DNA of 64,000 nucleotides from Brumicola pallidula DSM 14239 = ACAM 615 (GCF_000428905.1 NZ_KE386816.1:153385-217384), one strand, 5' to 3'. Positions 47,999 to 57,157 are shown, counted from the stretch's first letter. The notes: generated from the letters alone by a model not told the origin. Numbers and translations: made by a program.

Positions 47999-50900
47999 AT
48001 GGTCAGTAAAACGAACGAACAAGCATTAGAAGCGGCTATTGAAAAGGCCTTAACAGGTACTTGCTTAGAAGAGCTAGTTGTAGATGCTCAAGAAGCTGTT
48101 CATGATTTTGGTAATAAGTTTTATAAGCTTGGCCATGCTTCTGACTTTGATATGCACTATGCTTTAGACACAGAGTATTTCTGGCGATTTTTAGAAAATA
48201 CGCAAGAAGAAGAGTTAGAAAAACTTAGACGTAACAATCCAAATGATTGGGAACGTAAAGTACTGGAGCGATTTGATAGGCTGATAAAAAAACATGGGAT
48301 CTTACATTTACTTAAAAAGGGCTTAAGTGTTGATGATGCTCATTTACACCTGATGTATCCAGCACCTCTTGCCAGTAGTAGTGACAAAGTCAGTCAAAAT
48401 TTTGGGGCTAATATATTTAGCTCAACTCGCCAAATAAGATACTCCCAGACTAACCCATTACAAGAAATTGATATGGTGTTATTTATCAATGGCATTCCTT
48501 TAATAACGTTAGAGCTTAAGAATCCTTGGACTGGCCAAAACGCCCGTTATCATGGTCAAAAACAGTACCGTAATGACAGGGATGTATCTCAACCCTTATT
48601 ACAATTTGGTCGTTGTTTGGTGCATATGGCGGTTGATACTGACGAAGTTTACATGACTACAAAGTTGGCAGGTAAAGGCACGTTCTTTTTACCTTTCAAC
48701 AAAGGCAACAATCATGGTCAGGGTAACCCTACCAATATGTTTGGTCATAAAACGAGTTACTTATGGGAAGAGGTTTTTACCAAAATAAGCTTAGCGAATA
48801 TCATTCAACATTTTGTTCGTTTAGATGGCAGCAGCAAAGATGATTTAAAAAAGCGCACATTGTTTTTCCCTCGTTACCACCAAATGAATGTAGTTCGCAA
48901 TTTAGTTAACCATGCAGCGACAAATGGTGTGGGTCATACCTATTTAATTCAGCATTCCGCAGGCTCTGGAAAGTCTAACTCTATTACTTGGGCGGCATAT
49001 CAACTTATTGAAACTTACCCTGTTAGCGCCAATATCCCCGGAAGTAAAGGCGTTGACCAACCATTGTTTGATTCTGTCATTGTAGTAACTGACAGACGAT
49101 TACTCGACAAACAACTTAGAGATAATATTAAAGAATTCTCTGAAGTTAAAAATATTGTTGCTCCTGCATTTAAATCTTCTGAGCTAAAGTCTGCACTAGA
49201 GACTGGTAAAAAAATCATCATTACCACTATTCAAAAATTCCCATTCATTATTGATGGTATTGGCGATTTGAGTGATAAACGTTTTGCTGTAATTATCGAT
49301 GAAGCGCACAGCTCACAATCAGGATCTGCCCATGACAATATGAACCGCGCAATGGGTAAAGCAGAAATTGATGAAGTGGAAGACGCGCAAGATAAAGTTT
49401 TAGAGGCTATGCGCTCTCGCAAGATGCGCGGCAATGCATCTTATTTGGCATTTACTGCAACACCGAAAAACGCCACATTAGAAAAATTTGGGCAGCAACA
49501 AGAAGATGGAAGCTTTAAACCGTTTCATTTGTACTCTATGAAACAAGCGATTGAAGAAGGCTTTATTCTAGATGTCATTGCAAACTACACCACTTACAAA
49601 AGTTTTTATGAAATAGAAAAGTCGATTCAAGACAACCCTGAATTTGATACCAAGAAAGCACAAAAACGTTTACGAGCTTATGTAGAAACTAGCCAACAAA
49701 CGATCGATACCAAAGCAGAGATTATGCTAGAGCACTTTATCCCGCAGGTAGTGAATGCCAAGAAACTACGTGGTAAAGGCAAGGGAATGGTGGTTACACA
49801 GAATATAGTTACAGCAATTAGGTATTACAAAGCCATTAAACGTGTCTTAAATGAGTATGGTAACCCATTCAATGTCGCCATCTCATTTTCTGGTAAAAAA
49901 GAGGTTGATGGAATTGAGTATACCGAAGCTGAGATTAATGGCTTTGCGGAAAATGATACTAAAGACAAGTTTGATACTGATGAATATCGCCTACTAGTGG
50001 TCGCTAATAAATATATTACTGGGTTTGATCAGCCCAAGCTGTGTTCTATGTACGTAGATAAAAAACTAGCGGGTGTGCTGTGTGTTCAAGCATTGTCTCG
50101 CTTAAATCGCTCAGCACCAAAATTAGGTAAGAAAACAGAAGACCTGTTTGTCCTCGATTTTTTCAATAGCGTAGACGATATCAAAACAGCTTTTGACCCA
50201 TTTTATACATCGACGTCTCTCTCTCAAGCCACGGACGTTAATGTATTGCATGAATTAAAAGATTCTATGGATGATGTAGGCGTTTACGAATGGTTTGAAG
50301 TTGAAGACTTTGTTAAGCGCTACTTTGACAATGAAGATGCACAAACGCTAAGTCCAATTATTGATACTGCTGCCAATCGTTTCAATATTGAGTTGGAGCT
50401 TGAAGACGATGACAAGATAGACTTTAAAATAAAATCCAAGCAGTTCGTAAAAATATACGGTCAAATGGCTTCAATCATGCCTTACGAAATTGTTGATTGG
50501 GAAAAGTTATTCTGGTTCATTAAGTTTCTGATACCTAAATTAATCGTTAAAGATCCAAATTCAGAAGCATTAGACGCATTGTTAGATTCGGTAGATCTAA
50601 GTTCCTACGGCTTGCAAAGAGTAAAACTGAATTACGGTATTACTATGGATGACGCTGAAACTGAACTAGACCCACAGAACCCAAATCCTCGAAGTGCTCA
50701 TGGTGATGGTGATGAACACGACCCACTAGACGATATTATAAAAAACTTTAATGAACGATGGTTTCAGGGGTGGAGTGCAACACCTGAGGAGCAAAAGGTT
50801 AAGTTCATCAATATTGCAGAAAGTGTGAGAACTCATCCTGATTTTGAAATGAAATATCAAAACAACCCAGATCCCCATAACCGAGAATTGGCATTTGAAA

Positions 50901-51025
50901 AGATGCTTAAAGAAGTCATGTTGGCAAGGCGTAAAGATGAGCTAGAGCTTTATAAATTATTTGCTGGTGACTCAGCGTTTAAAGCGTCATGGACCCAGAG
51001 TATGCAGCGTACTGTGGGATTGTAA
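47999..51025 (+). CDS. hsdR: Type I restriction endonuclease subunit R
   Basis: A 1008-residue motor-nuclease. The N-terminal PD-(D/E)XK nuclease domain includes EIDMVLFINGIPLITLELKN (about residues 155-175, with the acidic and Lys residues in place). The superfamily-2 helicase motor has Walker A HSAGSGKSNS (about 318), DEAH (about 433), TATPK (about 482) and motif VI ALSRLNR (about 699). It uses ATP to translocate DNA past the HsdMS complex and then cuts. The C-terminal region binds HsdM. It is the last gene of the operon, followed directly by an IS6 family remnant. Confidence 0.93.
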   Translation: MVSKTNEQALEAAIEKALTGTCLEELVVDAQEAVHDFGNKFYKLGHASDFDMHYALDTEYFWRFLENTQEEELEKLRRNNPNDWERKVLERFDRLIKKHGILHLLKKGLSVDDAHLHLMYPAPLASSSDKVSQNFGANIFSSTRQIRYSQTNPLQEIDMVLFINGIPLITLELKNPWTGQNARYHGQKQYRNDRDVSQPLLQFGRCLVHMAVDTDEVYMTTKLAGKGTFFLPFNKGNNHGQGNPTNMFGHKTSYLWEEVFTKISLANIIQHFVRLDGSSKDDLKKRTLFFPRYHQMNVVRNLVNHAATNGVGHTYLIQHSAGSGKSNSITWAAYQLIETYPVSANIPGSKGVDQPLFDSVIVVTDRRLLDKQLRDNIKEFSEVKNIVAPAFKSSELKSALETGKKIIITTIQKFPFIIDGIGDLSDKRFAVIIDEAHSSQSGSAHDNMNRAMGKAEIDEVEDAQDKVLEAMRSRKMRGNASYLAFTATPKNATLEKFGQQQEDGSFKPFHLYSMKQAIEEGFILDVIANYTTYKSFYEIEKSIQDNPEFDTKKAQKRLRAYVETSQQTIDTKAEIMLEHFIPQVVNAKKLRGKGKGMVVTQNIVTAIRYYKAIKRVLNEYGNPFNVAISFSGKKEVDGIEYTEAEINGFAENDTKDKFDTDEYRLLVVANKYITGFDQPKLCSMYVDKKLAGVLCVQALSRLNRSAPKLGKKTEDLFVLDFFNSVDDIKTAFDPFYTSTSLSQATDVNVLHELKDSMDDVGVYEWFEVEDFVKRYFDNEDAQTLSPIIDTAANRFNIELELEDDDKIDFKIKSKQFVKIYGQMASIMPYEIVDWEKLFWFIKFLIPKLIVKDPNSEALDALLDSVDLSSYGLQRVKLNYGITMDDAETELDPQNPNPRSAHGDGDEHDPLDDIIKNFNERWFQGWSATPEEQKVKFINIAESVRTHPDFEMKYQNNPDPHNRELAFEKMLKEVMLARRKDELELYKLFAGDSAFKASWTQSMQRTVGL

Positions 51026-51069
51026 AATTGAGCCAACATATATGGAATAAGGAAGGAGTGCCTCATAAG

Positions 51070-51674
51070 GGTACTGTCAACTTATCACAAGTACCAATAT
51101 CTGTGAGATAATTAGCGCATGGAAAATACTAAAATGTACGCAGGTTATCGCTACCCATCTCAGGTTATTAGTCACGCTGTTTGGCTATACCATAGATTCA
51201 CACTTAGCTTCCGAGATGTTGAAGAGCTATTGGCTGCCAGAGGTATCTGCGTTAGTTACGAGACTGTTAGAAAATGGTGCGTAAAGTTTGGTAGCCAATA
51301 TTGCAATCAGCTCAGGAAGAAACGCGGTCAACTGGGCGATATATGGTTCTTGGATGAGGTATTTATTAAGATAAATGGTGTTTTGCATTACCTTTGGCGT
51401 GCCGTGGACCAAGATGGCGATGAGATAGATATTCTCGTTCAAAAACGTCGTAACAAAAAGGCAGCCATGAAGTTCTTCAAAAAATTATTGAAGGGCCAGC
51501 AGGCAACGCCATTAAAGATAATTACTGATAAATTGCGCAGTTATTCAGCTGCGAAAAGAGACATTATGCCCAGCGTTAGTCATTCAACCGAGCAATACGA
51601 AAACAACCGTTGTGAGTTATCTCATCAGCCGACTAGACAACAAGAACGGCAAATGCGGCGGTTCAAATCACAAG
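51070..51674 (+). mobile_element. Truncated IS6-family element
   Basis: Starts with the terminal repeat GGTACTGTCAACTTATC, like the complete copy at 55326. It lacks the right end because an IS21-type MITE begins at 51675. Confidence 0.8.
51119..51674 (+). pseudogene. IS6-family transposase, 3' truncated
   Basis: The first ~185 residues are nearly the same as the complete transposase at 55375 (YAGYRYPSQVISHAVWLYHR, RGQLGDIWFLDEVFIKING, the ITDKLRSY block holding the second catalytic Asp). The reading frame then runs into the MITE and stops at 51697. The last ~50 residues, including the end of the DDE domain, are lost. The start is 49 bases after the left terminal repeat, exactly as in the complete copy. 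Confidence 0.85.
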
Positions 51675-51834
51675 TGTTGAATTGTACTCCAATATGATCC
51701 ATTTACCTCTTTGTTTTGCATCCAATACTGAACCACTTTTAAGGATGAGAGCTTCTGGATATAAGCATTATAGAGGGGTTTTTTGGCTCAAATATTCAAT
51801 GCAAACGTGGGTCAATAAACTTTGCAATTCAACA
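51675..51834 (+). mobile_element. IS21-type MITE, copy 2
   Basis: A 160-bp element with inverted ends TGTTGAATTG and CAATTCAACA and the same internal motifs as copy 1 at 35214. It interrupts the IS6-family transposase gene, so it moved after that copy arrived. Confidence 0.7.
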
Positions 51835-51949
51835 GAGCTGGTCTCTTATTCAAGTCAAATGTGAATAAAATACAATCGAAAGTTAAAAAGCTTTGCCTTA
51901 CTTGGATTGCTAAAAAATATTACAGCTCATAGATCGATAAAACCTTTAT

Positions 51950-52861
51950 TTAGAGTGTTTTTGAGGTTGGCATTATTCTTTTTAATTCTTCTCGCGCAGG
52001 CAACTGTTCTGGCAAGGTTAAATCCCACGTGAGTCCAATATAAGCCAATCCTTTTAAAACTAACCAGCCAACATCTACCTGTCCTTTCTCCAAACCCATA
52101 TTTGCAGAGGCAGGAAACGCATGATGGTTATTGTGATAGCTTTCCCCCATGGTCAGTAGAGCAGCAAATGGAACATTGTAGCCTTGCACATGAGCTCTAT
52201 CTACATGCCAATCACGCTTGCCATGATTATGTGCGAAGTAGCCAATCAACCAATGCCCGGTGACTGACACAGATACTCTAACGGCAATGCCCCACACTAC
52301 CCAAGCAAGTCCACCGAACCAAAATAGAATTATTGCCAGTGGCAGTTGTTGAAGCATCCATGATTTTTCCATCCATCTATAAACACGGTCGTTACAGACA
52401 CTTTGTTCTATATTAAATTTAGGTGAATTCTCAAGTTTAATATCGCAAAATATTTGCCAAAGGAAATCTTTCCAAATGGGCTGCTGATGCCCAAAGTAAT
52501 CGTGACAATTTTCCTGTCGTTGCGCCCAGTCGCGCATGTCATGTGTTTTTATCATGCCAATAGGGCCAGCGAGTCCCACTATTACGCCTAGATGAACAAA
52601 CAAGTATTCTAACCACAATGGGCATTGATAGCTTTTGTGGATTAGGCGTCTATGCATGCCTAATGAATGACCTAAACATAAAGAGACAATAGTCGTTATC
52701 ACAAACACTAAAAACGAGGCCATTGAAAACGTATAGTATCCACCAATCATTGCAGCCAAGAACATGCTGCCAACCCATAACACTTTGGATATTGAAAAAA
52801 CCACAACGCCAGCGTTAGCGTTGCTTAGCTCGTCAATTACGATACGATCATTGGTATACAT
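51950..52861 (-). CDS. Membrane fatty acid desaturase
   Basis: A 303-residue integral-membrane diiron desaturase. The three histidine boxes are HSLGMHRRLIH (about residue 63), the HDMRDW region with HDYFGHQQ (about 110-125), and HNNHHAFP (about 244). Four hydrophobic stretches fit the acyl-CoA/acyl-lipid delta-9 desaturase layout. It would introduce a double bond in membrane fatty acids, useful in cold water. The gene is downstream (same strand) of the SRPBCC-type membrane protein gene and probably cotranscribed with it. Confidence 0.85.
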   Translation of the reverse strand: MYTNDRIVIDELSNANAGVVVFSISKVLWVGSMFLAAMIGGYYTFSMASFLVFVITTIVSLCLGHSLGMHRRLIHKSYQCPLWLEYLFVHLGVIVGLAGPIGMIKTHDMRDWAQRQENCHDYFGHQQPIWKDFLWQIFCDIKLENSPKFNIEQSVCNDRVYRWMEKSWMLQQLPLAIILFWFGGLAWVVWGIAVRVSVSVTGHWLIGYFAHNHGKRDWHVDRAHVQGYNVPFAALLTMGESYHNNHHAFPASANMGLEKGQVDVGWLVLKGLAYIGLTWDLTLPEQLPAREELKRIMPTSKTL

Positions 52862-52884
52862 ATGTATTCTCCTAACTTTATTTG

Positions 52885-53841
52885 TTATGCCTTGTTGGGA
52901 ACAAATAGTTCACTGAGCAAAAGCGCTGCTGTTTGCCCAATTGCATATTCTTGAACTGGACCGAAATACCACGCTGGGTCAAGGAATCGGTGGTAATGGA
53001 CTGTCAGCGTTACTTTTGTGCCGCCATTTTCTATAGTTTTAAAGCTAATTTCTGTCCCCTTAAGATTTAGGTAATTACCAATATAACTCGTGTCTTCCAA
53101 AAATGTAGTACGGATATAGTCGTGCTCAACTTGGGTCAGTTCAAGTTTCATATGACCCTTATGTGTATTGGTTACAAACCAGCGATGATAAGTAAAGTCG
53201 ATTTTATGCACATCCCCTGAAGATAAAGTGCCAGCATGTATATTGGTTGGCATAGGAAACAAGCTTAATAACCAGTTACGCTCTACGTTTAGGTGCATGG
53301 GTTGCGCAAGTTGTTGTTGGATTTGTTGGATGGAAGCATCAACAAGCAATTCTCTAGTAACCGAATACTCACGCTCAAAACTTACACTAGGGAGAACACC
53401 TTCAAACGCACTCATAAGAATTATCACGGGTAGTACATGTGCATAGTGTTTACCTTTATTAGTATGGTTTAAGTATTCAACTAACACTTGAAACAGGTAC
53501 ATCAGGAATAAAATAGCGAAATAAATAGGCATGAACATTATTACGCAAACAAAGCCTTCAAACAAAATGACAGATGTCCCCAGCATTACGATTAATGACC
53601 ACATTACAACGTGTCCATAGTACCTGTGCAAACTTGGTTGTTCCGGTTTTTGTACGACATACAATAGTGCAAGTGCAACTAGAAATGGAATACCCACATA
53701 CAGTAAAGCAGTTCGATCAAAGTCATATGAAATAAGCGCCCGAATAAGTAATGACGTTATCCCGATAATAAGCAGTATATAAATATTTCTGCGACGAGCA
53801 CTTATTGTGCGAGTTTTTGGATCCGAACTTGAAACAGACAT
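52885..53841 (-). CDS. Membrane protein with C-terminal SRPBCC-like domain
   Basis: A 318-residue protein with about four N-terminal membrane helices (residues about 20-150). A soluble C-terminal half follows (SVSFEREYSVTRELLVDASIQQIQQQL, GTEISFKTIENGGTKVTLTVHYHR) that resembles the SRPBCC/polyketide cyclase fold, a hydrophobic-ligand pocket. It lies 23 bases upstream of the desaturase and is divergent from an ArsR-type regulator. A role in supplying or sensing lipid for the desaturase is only a guess. Confidence 0.7.
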   Translation of the reverse strand: MSVSSSDPKTRTISARRRNIYILLIIGITSLLIRALISYDFDRTALLYVGIPFLVALALLYVVQKPEQPSLHRYYGHVVMWSLIVMLGTSVILFEGFVCVIMFMPIYFAILFLMYLFQVLVEYLNHTNKGKHYAHVLPVIILMSAFEGVLPSVSFEREYSVTRELLVDASIQQIQQQLAQPMHLNVERNWLLSLFPMPTNIHAGTLSSGDVHKIDFTYHRWFVTNTHKGHMKLELTQVEHDYIRTTFLEDTSYIGNYLNLKGTEISFKTIENGGTKVTLTVHYHRFLDPAWYFGPVQEYAIGQTAALLLSELFVPNKA

Positions 53842-53884
53842 AGCGTTTTCCAGCTTTTTTGGTTAGTATAAATCACGCGTCAAT

Positions 53885-53898
53885 TAGTTAATTAACTA
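53885..53898. promoter_or_regulatory. Candidate operator between the SRPBCC gene and the ArsR gene
   Basis: Perfect palindrome TAGTTAATTAACTA, followed by a half-repeat TTAGTTAAATA, in the 77-base divergent region. Its position suits binding by the ArsR-family protein. A TATAAT lies at 53911-53916, immediately before the regulator's start codon, so it cannot be the -10 box of a transcript carrying that codon. Confidence 0.5.
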
Positions 53899-53918
53899 TT
53901 TAGTTAAATATATAATCA

Positions 53919-54236
53919 ATGAGTAATGTATTTCAAGCTTTATCTTCGCCCGTTCGAAGAAAAATTTTAGCCTTTTTGTCTGAAGCCAGTCTAACGGCAG
54001 GTGAAATAGCGGGTAAATTTGAAATGAGCAAACCTGCTTTATCTAAGCATTTGAGCATTTTGACTAATGCAGGATTAATTAGCTCAGAAAAAAAAGGACA
54101 GTTTGTTCACTATTGTTTAGTGAAGGAGAACTTGTTTGCCAGTATGAATGATTTTTTAGTCGACTTTTGTCCCGAGGGTAAACCTTTGAAAGTAGAGAGT
54201 CATGCTATTGCCAAAGAACAAAGGGACATGGAATAA
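53919..54236 (+). CDS. ArsR/SmtB-family transcriptional regulator
   Basis: A 105-residue winged HTH protein: SNVFQALSSPVRRKILAFLSEASLTAGEIAGKF, recognition helix MSKPALSKHLSILTNAGLI, and wing SSEKKGQFVHYCL. No metal-binding CxC motif is visible, so it resembles SdpR/PadR-like autorepressors rather than a metal sensor. The ATG has no ribosome-binding site (possibly leaderless). It most likely regulates itself and the divergent SRPBCC-desaturase pair. Confidence 0.85.
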   Translation: MSNVFQALSSPVRRKILAFLSEASLTAGEIAGKFEMSKPALSKHLSILTNAGLISSEKKGQFVHYCLVKENLFASMNDFLVDFCPEGKPLKVESHAIAKEQRDME

Positions 54237-54312
54237 ACATAGATATTTATTTTATTGACTTTTTCGTTACCTATTTTGCTGAAAAGTCTTAGACTCCCAA
54301 TCCGTTAGTTCA

Positions 54313-54594
54313 ATGAGAGCACATTCTAGAACTGCACATGGGTTTACTCTCGATGATTACGTTGCTCAAAAGCATTATGCACGTTTTATTAATGATGCCT
54401 CAGCTACATCAAGTACATATTTACTGCATAGATTGAAGCAAAACTTAATAAGGCAATACTACCGAACGCCAACGCGGCAACGGATTGAAGCGCTATACAT
54501 AAAGGATGATGATTTGAAAATCGACAAACAGATTGATGTTTCGCCAGAGTGTTTTAAAAAATTCACTCGTTTTTGCAGTTCAAAGAGTGTGTAA
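54313..54594 (+). CDS. Small hypothetical protein
   Basis: A 93-residue basic protein (MRAHSRTAHGFTLDDYVAQKH) with no known family. A ribosome-binding site is not obvious. It may be a real small cargo gene or a fragment. It is not part of the ArsR unit, which ends 76 bases upstream. Confidence 0.35.
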   Translation: MRAHSRTAHGFTLDDYVAQKHYARFINDASATSSTYLLHRLKQNLIRQYYRTPTRQRIEALYIKDDDLKIDKQIDVSPECFKKFTRFCSSKSV

Positions 54595-54927
54595 TTCAGC
54601 AAATCAGCCTCGCTCATTTATCGTCAATATGAGCGTTTGGTTTGTCATCTTAGTGGCTTTTATGTTTCTATTTTAGATTCGCGCTAGTGATTTTGATAAA
54701 TTTCACTGGCCGTCTGCGGCAATTGCAACGTTCCCTCTAATTTAATCGAACTTGATTGACGGTGAATAGGTTACGATCGGCTTTGAGAGTCGCAGACATT
54801 GGACTTTCCAATCATACAAGGTAGTCTAGCGTGCAACGAACGCGACTTTTTTTAGATCAGTATAATAAGCTAGAGGCAAATTAGCTTCACCTCTCAAACC
54901 AAGATTTGTTGCACAAGGATTTAGCAA
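54595..54927. other. Non-coding stretch before the truncated ATPase gene
   Basis: No ORF with coding signal, no inverted repeat of note. It probably holds the promoter of the following gene (ribosome-binding site AAGGAT at 54916). Confidence 0.4.
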
Positions 54928-55325
54928 ATGAATAGCATACAAGAAAGCCAGCATTCACAAGAACCCGATAGTTTCGAAACTTGGATTAATGAGCGTCCTA
55001 AGTGGTTACAGTCCGCAGCGCGTTTGCTTATTGACTCAAAGAGAATACCTAATGAGGATGAAATTAAGGAGCTTGCAAGACTATGCTTTAAAGAGGCGTC
55101 AGGGGCAAAGGAAGGTTTCTCTAGAATACTACCCGGAGCTTTAGCGCAGGCAGCCCAACGCCCAGAAATACGTATCAATAAAATTTCTGGCGTCTCAGGT
55201 GTTAACGCAATCAAAGCAGATGCAGCTCTTTCGTTTGGCAGTACAAACCTTGCCGTTATATATGGTGCAAATGGATCAGGAAAAACAAGCTTTTCTCGCA
55301 TTTTAAAACAAGCATGTGGCTCAAG
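54928..55325 (+). pseudogene. 5' fragment of an RloC/PrrC-like AAA ATPase gene, cut by an IS6-family element
   Basis: About 133 residues: a helical N-terminus (NERPKWLQSAARLLID), then LAVIYGANGSGKTSFSRILKQACGS, the Walker A of AAA_13 proteins such as the anticodon nucleases RloC and PrrC. The frame runs into the IS6-family element at 55326, and the remaining several hundred residues are not found on the other side. PrrC/RloC proteins act with type I restriction systems as a second line of phage defence, so the original gene may have served with the nearby hsd locus. Confidence 0.65.
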
Positions 55326-56132
55326 GGTACTGTCAAGTTATCGCAGACACCAGTAACTATGAGATAATCCGAGTATGAAAAATACTAAAATGTACGCGGG
55401 TTATCGCTACCCACATCAGGTGATCAGTCATGCAGTTTGGCTGTACCATCGATTTACACTTAGCTTTCGAGATGTTGAAGAGTTATTGGCCGCCAGAGGG
55501 ATCAGCGTAAGTTACGAGACCGTTAGAAATTGGTGCATAAAGTTCGGCAATCAATATTGTCGTCAGATCAGGAAGAAACGCGGTCAACTCGGTGATATGT
55601 GGTACTTGGATGAGGTATTTATTAAGATCAATGGTGTTTTGCATTACCTTTGGCGAGCAGTCGATCAAGATGGCGATGAGCTTGATATTTTGGTTCAAAA
55701 ACGCAGAAACAAAAAGGCCGCAATGAAGTTCTTTAAAAAGTTATTGAAGAGCCAGCAGGCAACGCCATTAAAGATAGTCACCGATAAATTGCGCAGTTAT
55801 TCGGCTGCGAGAAGGGAAATTATGCCCAGCGTTGCTCATTCAACCCAACAATACGAAAACAATCGCTGTGAATTGTCTCATCAGCCTAGTAGACAACAGG
55901 AAAGACAAATGCGGCGTTTTAAATCACACGGGCAGGCTCAACGATTTCTATCGTGTCATGGCATTGTAAATAATCTGTTTAGGCTTGGCCGCCATAAAAT
56001 GCAAGCCGATAATTACAGGATACTCCGTGAACGAGCATTTAGTGAATGGACTAGGGTTAGTTGCGTCCAGAATTTGGCATGAGCTACTGAAAATTTGTTC
56101 TTATCATCTTAATTCGATAAGTTGACAATGCC
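55326..56132 (+). mobile_element. Complete IS6-family insertion sequence
   Basis: 807 bp bounded by GGTACTGTCAAGTTATC on the left and the inverse of GGCATTGTCAACTTATC on the right. The flanking 8 bases differ (GGCTCAAG against TAGCCGCT), so no target duplication is visible. That is expected if adjacent DNA was deleted by the element. Confidence 0.85.
55375..56082 (+). CDS. IS6-family transposase
   Basis: A 235-residue DDE transposase of the IS6/IS26 type: an N-terminal HTH-like part (WLYHRFTLSFRDVEELLAARG), then the DDE domain with MWYLDEVFIKING (first Asp, about residue 81), KIVTDKLRSY (second Asp, about 142) and the C-terminal glutamate region SHQPSRQQERQMRRFKS (family E in RQQER). It replicates the element and can fuse or delete flanking DNA. 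It is the intact copy corresponding to the fragment at 51119. Confidence 0.93.
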   Translation: MKNTKMYAGYRYPHQVISHAVWLYHRFTLSFRDVEELLAARGISVSYETVRNWCIKFGNQYCRQIRKKRGQLGDMWYLDEVFIKINGVLHYLWRAVDQDGDELDILVQKRRNKKAAMKFFKKLLKSQQATPLKIVTDKLRSYSAARREIMPSVAHSTQQYENNRCELSHQPSRQQERQMRRFKSHGQAQRFLSCHGIVNNLFRLGRHKMQADNYRILRERAFSEWTRVSCVQNLA

Positions 56133-56133
56133 T

Positions 56134-56283
56134 AGCCGCTTGGAAGGATGGATAAACCGTTTTCATGAAGTGGCAACGAAATACCTAGACCATTATTTAG
56201 GGTGGTTTAGATATTTAGACAAAGATGAAAACATGAATAAAAACAATATTTTTAGTATTCAGCAACAGTTAATACAAACATAG
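56134..56283 (+). pseudogene. C-terminal remnant of another IS transposase
   Basis: An open frame of 49 codons begins immediately at the IS6-family boundary (SRLEGWINRFHEVATKYLDHY to QQQLIQT) and ends at TAG 56281. The HEVATKYLDHYLGWFRYLD pattern is that of the C-terminal end of an IS1595/ISXO2-like (or similar) DDE transposase. The 5' part was removed at the IS6 junction. Confidence 0.5.
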
Positions 56284-56784
56284 CCTAAATAAAATAAAAT
56301 GAATCGCTTTATCCATAGTAGATACGTTTTCTCGGTTTGTATTGAATAGTGCTTTGTTCTCATGACATGTCGACTACTTTCTAAAAATGGTGAATTAGCC
56401 ATTTGTGACTCCGTTGTTATTAAGTGTGTTTACTGAAAATGTTCAGTAAACCGTATTTTACCAAAGAGGCAATTGGTCTACAGGCCAGATAATTCGTGCA
56501 CTTAGGGATAGATGTGGTGGTTTTGTTACTATGCATGCATAGTAATAACATCGATCCATAGGTCAAATAACATTAGGTTGTTGTTTTATATGAATAAATA
56601 TTGAAACAGCATAAGCGGTTACAATGCATGCATAGTAAACACACAGAAAACGGTAGAAATAATCATCAAAAACAAGGTAAGCTACTGAAAGTAACTAAAT
56701 ATGAGGGCTTATTAAAATGATAATATCTAGTGGTTACAATGCAGTCTTCATAATAAGTTGTTATGTTCATAAGGAGTTTCAAGC
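56284..56784. other. AT-rich region with palindromes before the cassette array
   Basis: No gene. At 56526-56545 lies the perfect 20-bp palindrome TTACTATGCATGCATAGTAA, repeated with one mismatch at 56619-56638. A partial third copy (GGTTACAATGCAG) is near 56733. These may be operators or a promoter region for the downstream cassettes. An integron integrase gene is not present here. Confidence 0.5.
56526..56638. repeat. Paired ATGCATGCAT-centred palindromes
   Basis: Two 20-bp palindromes (56526-56545 perfect, 56619-56638 with one mismatch) are 93 bases apart. They are of the type bound by dimeric regulators, but no regulator gene is next to them. Confidence 0.5.
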
Positions 56785-57156
56785 ATGGTTGTAAGGATAA
56801 CTGGAAATACAATAACTAATTGTGGTACTGGAATTAGTACTCCAAAGGATGCAAATGTTGAGATCGGTGCAAACAATATCTCTGAATGTAAAGTTGCAAT
56901 TGAACTTCGAGATCCGCCTAGCTTCATTGAAAGTTTAGGGCTTAATGCAAATACACCGACCGATAAAATAGTATCAGTATTAAATGCAATAGGAAGTGGT
57001 TCTAATGATAAGGAAAGTATTACAGCAGAGGTGGAAAAATCAGGGCTTTTGAGTTATTTATCAAGCGCAGCTGATATCACCACATTGGTTTCTGCTTTAT
57101 ATCAAATATCAACATCATCTTTAGTTAACCAAGCCATTGCGCTGTTGCCGAAATGA
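56785..57156 (+). CDS. Cassette hypothetical protein 1 (beta-helix-like start)
   Basis: A 123-residue protein with AAGGAG before the start. The first ~45 residues (NTITNCGTGISTP, NNISECKVAIEL) resemble turns of a right-handed parallel beta-helix. The second half is helical. A good attC site follows the stop. Function is unknown; it is the first gene of the distal cassette array. Confidence 0.7.
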   Translation: MVVRITGNTITNCGTGISTPKDANVEIGANNISECKVAIELRDPPSFIESLGLNANTPTDKIVSVLNAIGSGSNDKESITAEVEKSGLLSYLSSAADITTLVSALYQISTSSLVNQAIALLPK

Positions 57157-57157
57157 A

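Noticed and set aside
54921-55301. 126-residue minus-strand ORF opposite the RloC-like fragment
   Set aside because: It is the antisense shadow of the Walker A-containing frame on the plus strand.
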